A stretch of 35,986 bases of DNA from Odoribacteraceae bacterium (GCA_031276355.1 JAISNC010000073.1:1-35986), one strand, 5' to 3'. Counted from the first letter of the stretch, positions 1-7,460 are shown. A program made the numbers and translations. Notes: generated from the sequence alone by a model not told the origin.

Positions 1-120
1 GTCATTGGTAACCCGAAGGGTGAAGCAATCCAGGGATGGAGCGTGTTCTGGATTGCTTCCCGCTCCGCGGATCGCAATGACGGTCATTCGCAATGATAAA
101 AACCGACTTTTGAGACAGCC
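1..120. repeat. MITE-like palindromic repeat, right part (cut by window start)
   Basis: This stretch shares its central hairpin (arms GAAGCAATCCAG and CTGGATTGCTTC, outer arms around GTCATTG and GCAATGAC) with the complete copy at 7290-7460. It ends at 103-119 in CCGACTTTTGAGACAGC, the reverse complement of the left end of that copy. The left terminal repeat lies outside the window. No protein is encoded. Short non-autonomous elements of this shape are usually moved by a transposase encoded elsewhere; that part is inference. Confidence 0.7.
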
Positions 121-148
121 CCAGGAAACGAATGTAGAAATGTGAGGA

Positions 149-166
149 GGAAAAATTTTTCGCCCC
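149..166. repeat. REP-like palindrome (GAAAAATTTTTCG core)
   Basis: GGAAAAATTTTTCGCCCC matches the palindrome at 7221-7242. It lies about 30 bases beyond the terminal repeat of the MITE-like element, and the second copy of the element has the same arrangement in mirror image. It is in frame with the transposase remnant that follows. Confidence 0.5.
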
Positions 167-365
167 TACGAACCAACGACCGCGTGGGGCATCCCGAACA
201 ATCGGTTCAATTATTCGCGGATTCAAAATAGGCATCACAAAACAATTAGGCGATTCAGTTTGGCAACCCAACTATCACGAACACATTATCCGAGACGAAC
301 AGGCGTACCGGAACATCGCCGATTCATCATGTACAATCCTAAAACACGACCGTATGACATATTGT
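165..365 (+). pseudogene. REP-associated tyrosine transposase (RAYT, Y1/IS200-like) remnant, frameshifted
   Basis: Reading the frame that contains 228-230, the translation includes TIGSIIRGFKIGITKQLG followed by VWQPNYHEHIIRDEQAYRNI. This is the typical C-terminal half of RAYT/Y1 transposases, with the conserved W-Q-x-N-(Y/F)-(H/Y)-E-H-I-I-R block and the Tyr-containing helix. At 324-325 one base is missing: the expected D-Y-I-x-x-N-P continues as IMYNPK in the next frame (326-343). The N-terminal half with the HUH metal site is absent and no start codon is evident. The fragment cannot make an active transposase. It lies downstream of the tRNA-Gln 3' end and beside the palindromic repeats, which suits a decayed REP/RAYT insertion. 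Limits are approximate. Confidence 0.7.
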
Positions 366-443
366 TATTCCGAGTAACGCCCCGTTTCCGATGGGGACGT
401 TGGAAGAGACGTGATCGTTCACTCGCCTTGATTTTGCGTGATG

Positions 444-514
444 TTGCCCCACTAGGATTCGAACCCAGACAGACAGAACCAGAATCTGTAGTGCTACCAT
501 TACACCATAGGGCA
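444..514 (-). tRNA. tRNA-Gln (anticodon CTG)
   Basis: The minus strand folds into a full cloverleaf. The acceptor stem pairs TGCCCTA (514-508) with TGGGGCA (451-445), with discriminator A at 444. The D arm contains GGTGTAATGGTAGC, the anticodon stem ACAGA/TCTGT encloses the loop TTCTGGT, and the T arm contains GGTTCGAATCC. The anticodon at the middle of the loop is CTG, decoding CAG (Gln). The CCA end is not encoded. The gene lies 43 bases downstream of the S41 peptidase gene on the same strand and may be cotranscribed with it. Confidence 0.9.
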
Positions 515-535
515 ATTGCGCCGCGAATATAACGC

Positions 536-554
536 TTTTGGATAAGATCCAAAA
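536..554 (-). other. Hairpin just after the S41 peptidase stop codon
   Basis: TTTTGGAT (536-543) and ATCCAAAA (547-554) form a perfect 8-bp stem with a 3-base loop, starting a few bases after the stop codon of the peptidase gene and before the tRNA. There is no T-run on the minus-strand exit side, so it is more likely a 3'-end or processing structure than a canonical intrinsic terminator. Confidence 0.4.
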
Positions 555-557
555 AAT

Positions 558-2207
558 TTATCGTAGAATTTCGCGGTAAACCCCGTCATCGGCGAGAATC
601 TCCAGCGCCTTGAGGATCTCCGGATCATAGCGCGTAAGGTACTCGATGGTTCCCCCTTGCATGTAATAGCGCTCCATAAACTGGTTGGCAAGTACCCGGG
701 AGATCTCGTCCCGGAACAGATCCAGGTCGCGGTCGATGGAGTGGCCCAGTTCCGCTTTCAACTTCTCCATCTCTCCAGAGACCCGGTCGTGGTATTTCTC
801 GGCGACCACGCTCTCCTCGAGCCGTTTCAACAACGCTTGCGAGGCGGTCTCGTACTCGAACTTCCGGGCATGCAGGAAGGCCTTGAACCGGTCGTATATC
901 TCGTCCGTCACCTGGAAGAGGGCCGGTGCCGCCACGGAAGGATGAGTGACCGCGTACTCGTTCACGAAATCGAAGACAAGGTCTTTCACCACCAACTCTT
1001 GCGTCACCTTGGCGTAAACCTCCGGCTCCACCTTCACGTCGGGAGAGATCCCCCCGCCGTCGTACACCGTACGCCCCGCCTTCGTCTGGAACGGCTTGAT
1101 CAGGGAGTCGGGGACAGCGCCCACGCTCCCGTCGGGATTCCTGTGCGAATAGTCCAGCGCCTGGATGCATCGCCCGCTGGGGACGTAATACTTGGCCGTC
1201 GTTACCTTCAACTTCGTGTTGTAAGCGAGGTCGCGGGTTGTCTGCACCAACCCCTTCCCGAACGAACGCTCCCCGATGATCACCGCCCGGTCGTAATCCT
1301 GTAACGCCCCCGCGAGGATCTCCGAGGCAGAGGCAGAGGTGCGGTCGATCAAAACGGCCAACTTCATCTCCGGAACGATCGGGTTATTGCGCGTCTGATA
1401 CTCCTTGTCCCACTGCTTGACCTTTCCCCGGGTACTCACCACCGGCAAGCCGCGCGGCAAAAAGAAGTTAACGATATCCACGGACTGATCCAGCAATCCA
1501 CCGCCATTACCGCGGAGATCAAGAATCAACGATTCGGCCCCCTGGTTCTTCAAGTCGAGGATCGCCCGGCGCACGGTCTCTGCCGCCTTGTCGGTAAAAC
1601 TGGTGAAATAGATGTAGCCCGTCTTCGAACCGAGCATCCCGTGGTAAGGGATCGCCGGCAATTGGACGACCTCGCGAATCAACCGTTTCTCGATGGGCTT
1701 CGCCTCTCCCACCCGCATCAATTTTAGCGTCAACTCCTTGCCCGGCTGTCCTTTCAGGCGTGAACTGACCTCCTCCACCTTTTTTCCCTTCATATCTTCT
1801 CCATCGATGGCCAGGAGCTTGTCCCCGGGAAGCAGGCCGGCCTTGTGCGCGGGAGAGTCCTTGTAAGGCTCCCAGATGACCACGTACTCCTCTTTTTTGC
1901 GAATGATTGCCCCGATACCGGCATACTCGCCCGTCATCATCATCTGGAACTCGTCGATCTTCGACTCGGGATAGAAAACCGTGTAAGGATCAAGGTTTTT
2001 CAACATGGCATCGATCCCGTCCTGGACCATCTTTGCCGGTTGCACCTCGTCCACGTACATCAAGTTGACCTCACGAAAAAGGGTCGCAAAAATGTTCAAT
2101 CCTTTACTGATCTCGAAGCGATTTTTATCATCCGCCAAAGAGAGTATCCCGATGATTAACACGGATAATCCCAGCAGGATCGCGCAAATACGTGTAGTTT
2201 TTCTCAT
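558..2207 (-). CDS. S41 family C-terminal processing peptidase (CtpA/Prc type)
   Basis: This is an exported serine protease of the tail-specific/C-terminal processing family, which trims periplasmic proteins. Numbering from the upstream TTG at 2225, residues 10-31 form an N-terminal membrane anchor, a PDZ domain covers about 85-170, and the S41 core follows. The Ser-Lys-Gln triad fits S299 (in TSASASE), K324 and Q328 (in SFGKGLVQ), with the same 25- and 4-residue spacings as Bacillus CtpB S309/K334/Q338. The translation could begin at the TTG at 2225, but I prefer the ATG at 2207 (MRKTTRICAILLGL), which gives a clean signal anchor and suits the promoter at 2231-2262. It is the last protein gene of the polA-yidD run. 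Length (about 550) is normal for Bacteroidales members. Confidence 0.93.
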   Translation of the reverse strand: MRKTTRICAILLGLSVLIIGILSLADDKNRFEISKGLNIFATLFREVNLMYVDEVQPAKMVQDGIDAMLKNLDPYTVFYPESKIDEFQMMMTGEYAGIGAIIRKKEEYVVIWEPYKDSPAHKAGLLPGDKLLAIDGEDMKGKKVEEVSSRLKGQPGKELTLKLMRVGEAKPIEKRLIREVVQLPAIPYHGMLGSKTGYIYFTSFTDKAAETVRRAILDLKNQGAESLILDLRGNGGGLLDQSVDIVNFFLPRGLPVVSTRGKVKQWDKEYQTRNNPIVPEMKLAVLIDRTSASASEILAGALQDYDRAVIIGERSFGKGLVQTTRDLAYNTKLKVTTAKYYVPSGRCIQALDYSHRNPDGSVGAVPDSLIKPFQTKAGRTVYDGGGISPDVKVEPEVYAKVTQELVVKDLVFDFVNEYAVTHPSVAAPALFQVTDEIYDRFKAFLHARKFEYETASQALLKRLEESVVAEKYHDRVSGEMEKLKAELGHSIDRDLDLFRDEISRVLANQFMERYYMQGGTIEYLTRYDPEILKALEILADDGVYREILR

Positions 2208-2230
2208 AGCTCTTACCAATTTCAAGGAAA

Positions 2231-2262
2231 CGAAGGTAGTGTATCTTCTGCAATATTACAAA
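2231..2262 (-). promoter_or_regulatory. Bacteroidota-type promoter for the S41 peptidase gene
   Basis: On the minus strand TTTG (2262-2259) is followed after exactly 20 bases by TACCTTCG (2238-2231). This matches the Bacteroides -33/-7 consensus TTTG-N19-21-TAnnTTTG with one mismatch. It lies in the gap after yidD and would start a transcript near 2226, about 20 bases before the preferred ATG at 2207. It suggests that the peptidase gene can be expressed apart from the genes upstream. Confidence 0.6.
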
Positions 2263-2264
2263 TC

Positions 2265-2495
2265 TCACGGCACGGGGTCGTATCCAGAGCCTCCCCACGG
2301 GTGGCATCGCAGTATCCGCTTCAAGGCCAGCCATGAACCTTTTATCGGGCCGTGCTTTTGCAAGGCCTCCATCGCGTACCGCGAGCAGGTAGGCGTATAA
2401 CGACACGCCGGCGGCAGCCACGGGGAGATGACATAGCGGTAAAATTTAATCGGCAGGAGTAGTAGCCAGACCACTCCTTTTCTCCACGACTCCAT
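2265..2495 (-). CDS. yidD: Membrane protein insertion efficiency factor YidD
   Basis: A small membrane-associated protein that helps YidC-dependent insertion of inner-membrane proteins. The family block is clear: a short hydrophobic N-terminus, then [20 protein letters not shown], the [12 protein letters not shown] segment with conserved Cys residues, and [13 protein letters not shown] at the C-terminus. I choose the ATG at 2495 ([10 protein letters not shown], 76 residues), since family members usually start about ten residues before the LPI motif; an in-frame ATG at 2546 would add 17 basic residues. Either start overlaps the 3' end of rnpA (by 50 or 101 bases), the usual rnpA-yidD arrangement, suggesting translational coupling. 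Confidence 0.9.
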   Translation of the reverse strand: MESWRKGVVWLLLLPIKFYRYVISPWLPPACRYTPTCSRYAMEALQKHGPIKGSWLALKRILRCHPWGGSGYDPVP

Positions 2496-2871
2496 GCATT
2501 TTTTTGATAACACCTTGTATCGCTTTTTCGATTTTAACAAAATCAACCACGGTCTCTCCCAAGTAGATCAACAACATATCCACGCCTTGGCCCGGGGGAA
2601 GCAGGTCGTGGAGGTCGTGCTTGTTTAACCGGTAGGCCTCCCGCGTCAAACGCTTGATCCGGTTCCGGTCAACAGCTCGCTTGAAGCGTCTTTTGGAGAC
2701 GCTTACCGCCACCCGCGCGGGAGCTTCTCCCTCGTCGCGTACGGAAAAACGGAAGATCACCCGCAAGGGGTAGCTGATAAAACTATCTTTCCCGGCCAAA
2801 AGGGCATCGAACCGGTGCTTCAGGTACAATCGCTCCCCCTTGCTAAACGTATGCCTTCGCGTCGTCTCCAT
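2446..2871 (-). CDS. rnpA: Ribonuclease P protein component
   Basis: This is the protein subunit of RNase P, which binds the RNA subunit and helps mature tRNA 5' ends. The signature is [20 protein letters not shown], including the conserved RNR box, in a small basic protein. I start it at the ATG at 2871 ([18 protein letters not shown]), which matches the usual N-terminus. An in-frame ATG at 2907 would add 12 residues, but those codons fall in a perfect inverted repeat (2888-2910) and do not look like family sequence. The gene follows hemD and overlaps yidD. No rpmH precedes it here, unlike in many other phyla. Confidence 0.93.
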   Translation of the reverse strand: METTRRHTFSKGERLYLKHRFDALLAGKDSFISYPLRVIFRFSVRDEGEAPARVAVSVSKRRFKRAVDRNRIKRLTREAYRLNKHDLHDLLPPGQGVDMLLIYLGETVVDFVKIEKAIQGVIKKMHGVVEKRSGLATTPAD

Positions 2872-2887
2872 GCGGGCGAATCCTTCA

Positions 2888-2910
2888 GGGATGGCCCCGG
2901 TGGCCATCCC
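2888..2910. other. Perfect 9-bp hairpin between hemD and rnpA
   Basis: GGGATGGCC (2888-2896) and GGCCATCCC (2902-2910) form a perfect 9-bp stem with a 5-base loop directly after the hemD stop codon. On the plus strand it is followed by TCTATTTTTTGTT, the shape of an intrinsic terminator for antisense transcription. On the minus strand there is no T-run, so for the operon it may act as a processing or pausing structure. It contains the less likely upstream rnpA start codon. Confidence 0.5.
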
Positions 2911-2911
2911 T

Positions 2912-3664
2912 CTATTTTTTGTTATGTAACTTCACGAACTGCTCCAGCGCCATGGTCATCGAGGGTGCCGCCTCGGTAGGAGCCTTGATATCAAGACGTA
3001 GCCCGGCTTCCACCGCCGCCTCTGCCGTGGCCTCGCCAAATGCCCCGATCACGGTCTCGCCCTGTTGAAAATCGGGATAGTTCTGGAACAACGACTTGAT
3101 CCCGGCAGGCGTGTAAAAGATGATCACGTCAAACTCGGAAAGGTCGAACTCCTCCTTGGCCAGATCACTGGCGACGGTCTTGTAAAAGACCGCCTTCGCG
3201 TACTTCAAGTGCAGGTCGTCCAACAACCCCGGCACATTCTCTTTGTGCACGTCAGAAAGAGGGACAAGAAAATGCTCCGACTTGTGTTTCTGGAATATTT
3301 TCACCATGTCCTCGACCTTCTTGTCGCCAAAGAATATCTTTCGTTTCCTGTAAACGATGTATTTTTGAAGGTAGAAAGCGATCGCCTCCGAGATGCAGAA
3401 GTACTTCATCGCGTCGGGCACCACGATGCGTAACTCGTTGCATATCCGGAAAAAATGGTCAATCGCCGTGCGACTGGTAAACACGACCGCCGTGTAATCC
3501 AAGATGTTTATCCTCTCTTGTCTAAACTCCTTCACGCTCACTCCCTCTACCTTGATGAACGACCGGAACTCTACCTTCAACCCGTATTGCTCGGCAATAT
3601 CACTGTAAGGGGATTTCTCCGTCGTTGGTTTGGGCTGTGAAACTAATACTTTTTTTATTCTCAA
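2912..3664 (-). CDS. hemD: Uroporphyrinogen-III synthase family protein (HemD)
   Basis: It resembles uroporphyrinogen-III synthase, which closes and rearranges hydroxymethylbilane to uroporphyrinogen III in tetrapyrrole synthesis. The protein is 250 residues with the two-domain HemD pattern: a first half with YTAVVFTSRTAIDHFF and a second half with FDVIIFYTPAGIKSLF, then IGAFGEATAEAAVEAG near the end. The reading starts at TTG (MRIKKVLVSQPKP); no upstream ATG fits, so a rare start codon is likely. It sits between the DUF4271 gene and rnpA, a recurrent Bacteroidales neighbourhood. No other haem genes are in the window, so whether it serves a full pathway here cannot be judged. Sequence conservation in HemD is low, so the call rests partly on context. 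Confidence 0.85.
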   Translation of the reverse strand: MRIKKVLVSQPKPTTEKSPYSDIAEQYGLKVEFRSFIKVEGVSVKEFRQERINILDYTAVVFTSRTAIDHFFRICNELRIVVPDAMKYFCISEAIAFYLQKYIVYRKRKIFFGDKKVEDMVKIFQKHKSEHFLVPLSDVHKENVPGLLDDLHLKYAKAVFYKTVASDLAKEEFDLSEFDVIIFYTPAGIKSLFQNYPDFQQGETVIGAFGEATAEAAVEAGLRLDIKAPTEAAPSMTMALEQFVKLHNKK

Positions 3665-3693
3665 CGTTCTTGTTTTTTACATTACACGTCCTC

Positions 3694-4467
3694 TCAAAAA
3701 CTCCCCGCCAACACTTTATACACCACCAATAACGGGAGTAATTCGAGGGCACAAAGGTATAAAATCAAATAGAAAATCGGAACCCCGTGTTTAAATAATA
3801 TTTTTACCCACCACGCGCAACGCGAAAGAACATATAACACGAGGAATATCACGATCAAAGAGAGCAACGCGTCTACCATGAACGGCCGGACGTAAAAAAG
3901 TGACAGCACAAAAGGAGAGAGCGCTATCCCCGGCACGGCATTGTATACCCAAACGTTTATCGCGATCTCCCGCACACACTCCCGGGCATTAAATAGCCAC
4001 CCGAACAACGAAATAACAGTTAACAATACAAAGTGATACGCGAGGAAAAAACCGAGATAAAGCAACGCGTCCACGGGCACAAGCTCCTCGTGCACGAGAT
4101 AGACGATCAACAAGGAGAGCGAGGTAAACGACAAACAGAGCGCATAAAACAGCGGAACAAGATTCGGCAATATCTTTTTCACCAGCAACTGATCGGATTT
4201 CTTTTTCTGGAAAAAATAGACGAAAAGCGCCGATAAGATCCCCCTGCCTCGCAATTGCACCATGGCAAGCAACACGAAATAGACCACCGCGCACAACAGC
4301 GTGCTGGAGATAAAACCCAGATCTAACTTTTCCCGGGTCAACGGGATCGCCTCGACGTACTCCTCCTTGGCCTCGACGGGAAGAGGCGAAAACGACGGCA
4401 CCGCCTCGATGCCCATCACCGAATCCATCGCGTAACATGCCGTCGTATCTTCCTGCCACTCGTTCAT
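3694..4467 (-). CDS. DUF4271 family integral membrane protein
   Basis: A 257-residue protein of unknown function. After a polar N-terminus of about 45 residues it has roughly six to seven hydrophobic segments, beginning at FISSTLLCAVVYFVLLAMV (about 52-70). A basic loop with FFQKKKSD follows, then TM segments around 105-125, 133-160, 175-200, 205-220 and 230-255. Position directly upstream of hemD and downstream of polA, and the membrane layout, match the Bacteroidota-specific DUF4271 family. Its start is 12 bases after the polA stop, so it is almost certainly cotranscribed. No catalytic motif is visible. Function is unknown. Confidence 0.8.
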   Translation of the reverse strand: MNEWQEDTTACYAMDSVMGIEAVPSFSPLPVEAKEEYVEAIPLTREKLDLGFISSTLLCAVVYFVLLAMVQLRGRGILSALFVYFFQKKKSDQLLVKKILPNLVPLFYALCLSFTSLSLLIVYLVHEELVPVDALLYLGFFLAYHFVLLTVISLFGWLFNARECVREIAINVWVYNAVPGIALSPFVLSLFYVRPFMVDALLSLIVIFLVLYVLSRCAWWVKILFKHGVPIFYLILYLCALELLPLLVVYKVLAGSF

Positions 4468-4479
4468 CCCTTGCCTCGT

Positions 4480-7185
4480 TTAGTGCGCCTCATACCAGTT
4501 ATTCCCGTGGCCGGTGCTCACGCTCAACGGCACGGAAAGGTGCACTACATTTTCCATGCACTCCGTCACTAAGCGGCTCAACTCCTCCCGTTCATCCCGG
4601 TGGCACGTGAAATTTAACTCGTCATGCACCTGCAGGATCATCCGCGACTTCATCCCTCGCTCCTTGATCTGCCGATGAATACAGATCATGGCCTTTTTAA
4701 TAATGTCAGCCGCCGACCCCTGGATGGGAGCGTTGATCGCGTTGCGCTCGGCAACTCCGCGCACCACCGCGTTCCGCGAGTCAATGTCTTTTAAATAACG
4801 CCGCCGCCCCATGATCGTCTCCACGTAACCCTGTTTGCGCGCTTTCTCGACAGCCTGTTCCATGTAGCTCTTCACTCCCGGGTAGAGTTGGAAATAACCG
4901 TCTATCAACTCTTTCCCCTCCTTGCGGGAGATGTGAAGTCGTTCGGCAAGCCCCCAAGCCGAAATCCCGTAGATGATGCCAAAGTTAGCCGTCTTCGCCC
5001 GACGTCTCATCTCCGGGGTCACCTCCCGCAAAGGGATACGGTATATTTTGGAGGCCGTGGCGGCGTGCACATCCTCCCCGTTCAAGAAAGCGTCAATCAA
5101 CTCGCGCGCCTGGCTCAGGTGGGCCATCAAGCGCAACTCTACCTGCGAATAATCCGCCGAGAAAAAACAGTAATCCGGGTCTCCCGTCACGAACGCCTTG
5201 CGGATGTTCCGGCCCTCCTCCGTACGAATCGGGATATTTTGCAGGTTCGGGTTGAGACTGCTCAAGCGCCCAGTGGCGGCCTCGGCTTGATTAAAACAGG
5301 TGTGAATCTTGCCCGTGGTCGAGTTCACGTAAGCGGGCAACGCCTCGGCGTAGGTGGTCAGCAACTTCTTTAACCCGCGATAGTCCAGGATATGACCGAC
5401 GATCGGGTGATCCCTCTCTAATTTTGACAACACCTGCTCGGAAGTACTGTACTGCCCCGTCTTGGTCTTTTTGTTGCCGGCATCTACGTTCATCTCATCG
5501 AACAAGATCTCACCTAACTGCTTCGGGGAGTTAATATTAAACTCCTTCCCCACCATCTCGTAGATGATCTTCTCGACTTTTTCTATCTTCTCTCTCAACT
5601 CGTCCGATATCTCCTTCAAGGCTTGTTGGTCGATAGATACCCCCTCACTCTCCATCTCTGCCAACACGAAAACGAGCGGCATCTCGATCTCCTCGAACAA
5701 CGCGTACAATCCCACTCGCTCCAACTCCTCCCGGAGTAGCTGCTTCAAGCGGAAGGTGATCACCGCGCGCTCGACAAGGCGCTTCTCGCGATCGTCCTTC
5801 TCCTCTTCAAATGCCAACGAGAGTTGCGGCGAGTCGTTCTCCTTCTCCACGTCCACACGATAGCCCATCATCTCCAAGGCGATCCGCTCCAGCTCGTGGG
5901 AAGCGTCGGGTTGCAACACGTAGTGGGCAATCTTTACATCAAAGATCTTGTTACGCAACTCTATCCCCACCCGACGCATCCAGATAATATCACTTTTCAC
6001 GTTATTCGAGATCAACGTCTTGCCCGTATCCTCGAATACCGGACGAAAAAATCCGATTAGTTCCTTCGTCATCTCCTCGTCGGAAGGGATACGCAGGTAA
6101 TACCCCTCGCGAGCACTCATGACAAACGAGAGCAGCTCGGGAAAGGAGTCATGAATACTCCCCGCGCCAAAACTCGCGGCCATCCCGTACTCCGGGACAC
6201 GCTTCAAGTTCTCCAACAAAGCCGCTCTCTCTTCCCTCGTGGTGATCTCCCTGTATTCGCACGCTCGCTCTTCGACCGTCGCCTTTGTTGCAGGCTCCCG
6301 TTCCATCCCCAGCACCCGCTTACTCAAGGAAAAAAATTCCAACTCCCGGAAAATAGACTCTATGGCATTTTTATTTAACTTTTTCCGTTCCAATGTTTTC
6401 GGCTCTTGCGCCACGGGGACCTCGGTGCATATCGTCACTAATTTCTTGGACAGAGATACCGTATCGCTACACGCCAGCAGGTTCTCCTTCTGTTTCCCCT
6501 TTAAATCGTCAACGTGCTGATATATACCCTCTATACTACCATACTTCTCTATCAAGGCCGCCGCCCCTTTCGGGCCAATGCCTGCACATCCCGGCACGTT
6601 GTCGGCCGTATCACCCGTTAAACCAAGGATATCGATCACTTGATCCACCCGTTCGATGCCGAATTGATCCAGCACTTCCGGCACTCCCCATATTTCCGAT
6701 TTGCCCCCGGAGCGTCCCGGCTTGTACATGAAGATACGCTCGCTCACTAACTGCGCGTAATCTTTATCGGGAGTTATCATATAGACCTTATACCCTTCTC
6801 GTTCCGCCCGCTTGGCCAACGTGCCGATCACATCATCCGCCTCGTATCCGGCCACGGAGAGAGATTCGATGCCCAGCCCGTCGATAATTCTCTTGATATA
6901 AGGGATGGATCGCCTCAAATCTTCCGGCATGGGAGGTCGTTGCCCCTTGTAAGCCGGGAACATCTCGTGACGAAAGGTAGCTCCCTCTGGATCAAAAATC
7001 ACCGCGATGTGCGTTGGCTTTTCGAGTTCCAGCAACTCCAACAGAAAATTACAGAACCCGAACGCGGCGGAGGTATTGATTCCGGTCGTGGTAACTCTTG
7101 GATTATTGATAAATGCGTAGTACGAACGATATATCAACGCAAACGCATCAAGCAGGTACAGGCTCTTTGTTTCGTCGGTCGCCAT
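4480..7185 (-). CDS. polA: DNA polymerase I
   Basis: Repair and Okazaki-fragment polymerase. Numbering from the upstream in-frame ATG at 7248, the 5'-nuclease domain covers about 28-310 (LLDAFALIYR, YEADDVIGT, TPDKDYAQLV, LTGDTADNVPG). A 3'-5' exonuclease-like domain covers about 330-510, and the polymerase domain follows with motif A DYSQVELR (699-706), motif B RRRAKTANFGIIYG (748-761) and motif C QVHDEL (873-878). I start the gene at the ATG at 7185 (MATDETKSLYLLDAF); the 21-residue extension from 7248 is read from REP-like palindromic DNA and lies upstream of the likely promoter. The proofreading domain looks degenerate: the DxE motif is not found, exo II keeps D420 without the usual aromatic residue, and exo III lacks YxxxD. 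It heads the run that continues into the DUF4271 gene. Confidence 0.96.
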   Translation of the reverse strand: MATDETKSLYLLDAFALIYRSYYAFINNPRVTTTGINTSAAFGFCNFLLELLELEKPTHIAVIFDPEGATFRHEMFPAYKGQRPPMPEDLRRSIPYIKRIIDGLGIESLSVAGYEADDVIGTLAKRAEREGYKVYMITPDKDYAQLVSERIFMYKPGRSGGKSEIWGVPEVLDQFGIERVDQVIDILGLTGDTADNVPGCAGIGPKGAAALIEKYGSIEGIYQHVDDLKGKQKENLLACSDTVSLSKKLVTICTEVPVAQEPKTLERKKLNKNAIESIFRELEFFSLSKRVLGMEREPATKATVEERACEYREITTREERAALLENLKRVPEYGMAASFGAGSIHDSFPELLSFVMSAREGYYLRIPSDEEMTKELIGFFRPVFEDTGKTLISNNVKSDIIWMRRVGIELRNKIFDVKIAHYVLQPDASHELERIALEMMGYRVDVEKENDSPQLSLAFEEEKDDREKRLVERAVITFRLKQLLREELERVGLYALFEEIEMPLVFVLAEMESEGVSIDQQALKEISDELREKIEKVEKIIYEMVGKEFNINSPKQLGEILFDEMNVDAGNKKTKTGQYSTSEQVLSKLERDHPIVGHILDYRGLKKLLTTYAEALPAYVNSTTGKIHTCFNQAEAATGRLSSLNPNLQNIPIRTEEGRNIRKAFVTGDPDYCFFSADYSQVELRLMAHLSQARELIDAFLNGEDVHAATASKIYRIPLREVTPEMRRRAKTANFGIIYGISAWGLAERLHISRKEGKELIDGYFQLYPGVKSYMEQAVEKARKQGYVETIMGRRRYLKDIDSRNAVVRGVAERNAINAPIQGSAADIIKKAMICIHRQIKERGMKSRMILQVHDELNFTCHRDEREELSRLVTECMENVVHLSVPLSVSTGHGNNWYEAH

Positions 7186-7196
7186 GTTTTTTCCGG

Positions 7197-7204
7197 CAAA
7201 GGTA
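7197..7204 (-). promoter_or_regulatory. Probable -7 box of the polA promoter
   Basis: TACCTTTG on the minus strand is an exact TAnnTTTG -7 element 12 bases before the polA ATG at 7185, implying a very short or absent 5' leader. A good TTTG -33 partner is not seen 19-21 bases upstream; that place is occupied by the end of the REP-like palindrome (7221-7242). Confidence 0.45.
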
Positions 7205-7220
7205 CATTTTTTCTCACAAT

Positions 7221-7242
7221 GGGGCGAAAAATTTTTCGTCCC
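7221..7242. repeat. REP-like palindrome upstream of polA
   Basis: A 22-base inverted repeat with the core CGAAAAATTTTTCG and G/C-rich flanks GGGG and TCCC, one mismatch between arms. The same core is at 149-166. It lies about 50 bases from the MITE-like element at 7290-7460, as at the left end of the window but in mirror image. Confidence 0.6.
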
Positions 7243-7289
7243 ACGCATCGTTCCAGATTAGTAGAGACACTGGGCTTGTTTTTTCTGGA

Positions 7290-7460
7290 GCTGTCTCAAA
7301 AGTCGGATTTCGGAGAGGGTACCTCGCATCCCGGCCGAGATATTCGGGCGGTTTTCGTCATTGCGAACCCGGAGGGTGAAGCAATCCAGGGATTTACGGG
7401 TTTCTGGATTACTTCCCGCTACGCGGATACCAATGACGAAAACCGACTTTTGACACACCC
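7290..7460. mobile_element. Complete MITE-like element with terminal inverted repeats
   Basis: The terminal inverted repeats are GCTGTCTCAAAAGTCGG at 7290-7306 and CCGACTTTTGACACACCC at 7443-7460, with only a few mismatches. Inside is a large imperfect hairpin with arms GTCATTGCGA...GAAGCAATCCAG and CTGGATTACTTCCCGC...CCAATGAC. About 170 bases, no credible coding sequence. The GTCTCAAAA end resembles the ends of some IS families of Bacteroidota, but I cannot assign one. A second copy is cut by the window start (1-120). Confidence 0.65.

Noticed and set aside
2-271. Minus-strand open frame across the left repeats
   Set aside because: It reads through the MITE-like element and the palindrome, with no family resemblance.
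260-532. Plus-strand open frame of 90 codons
   Set aside because: It runs through the transposase remnant and the tRNA-Gln gene on the opposite strand; no start or codon use supports a protein.
536-554. Intrinsic terminator for the S41 peptidase gene
   Set aside because: The stem is perfect but no T-run follows on the minus strand, so it is listed only as a hairpin.
7186-7248. N-terminal extension of PolA from an upstream ATG
   Set aside because: The extra 21 codons are read from the palindromic repeat and lie upstream of the probable -7 box; the ATG at 7185 gives the normal N-terminus.
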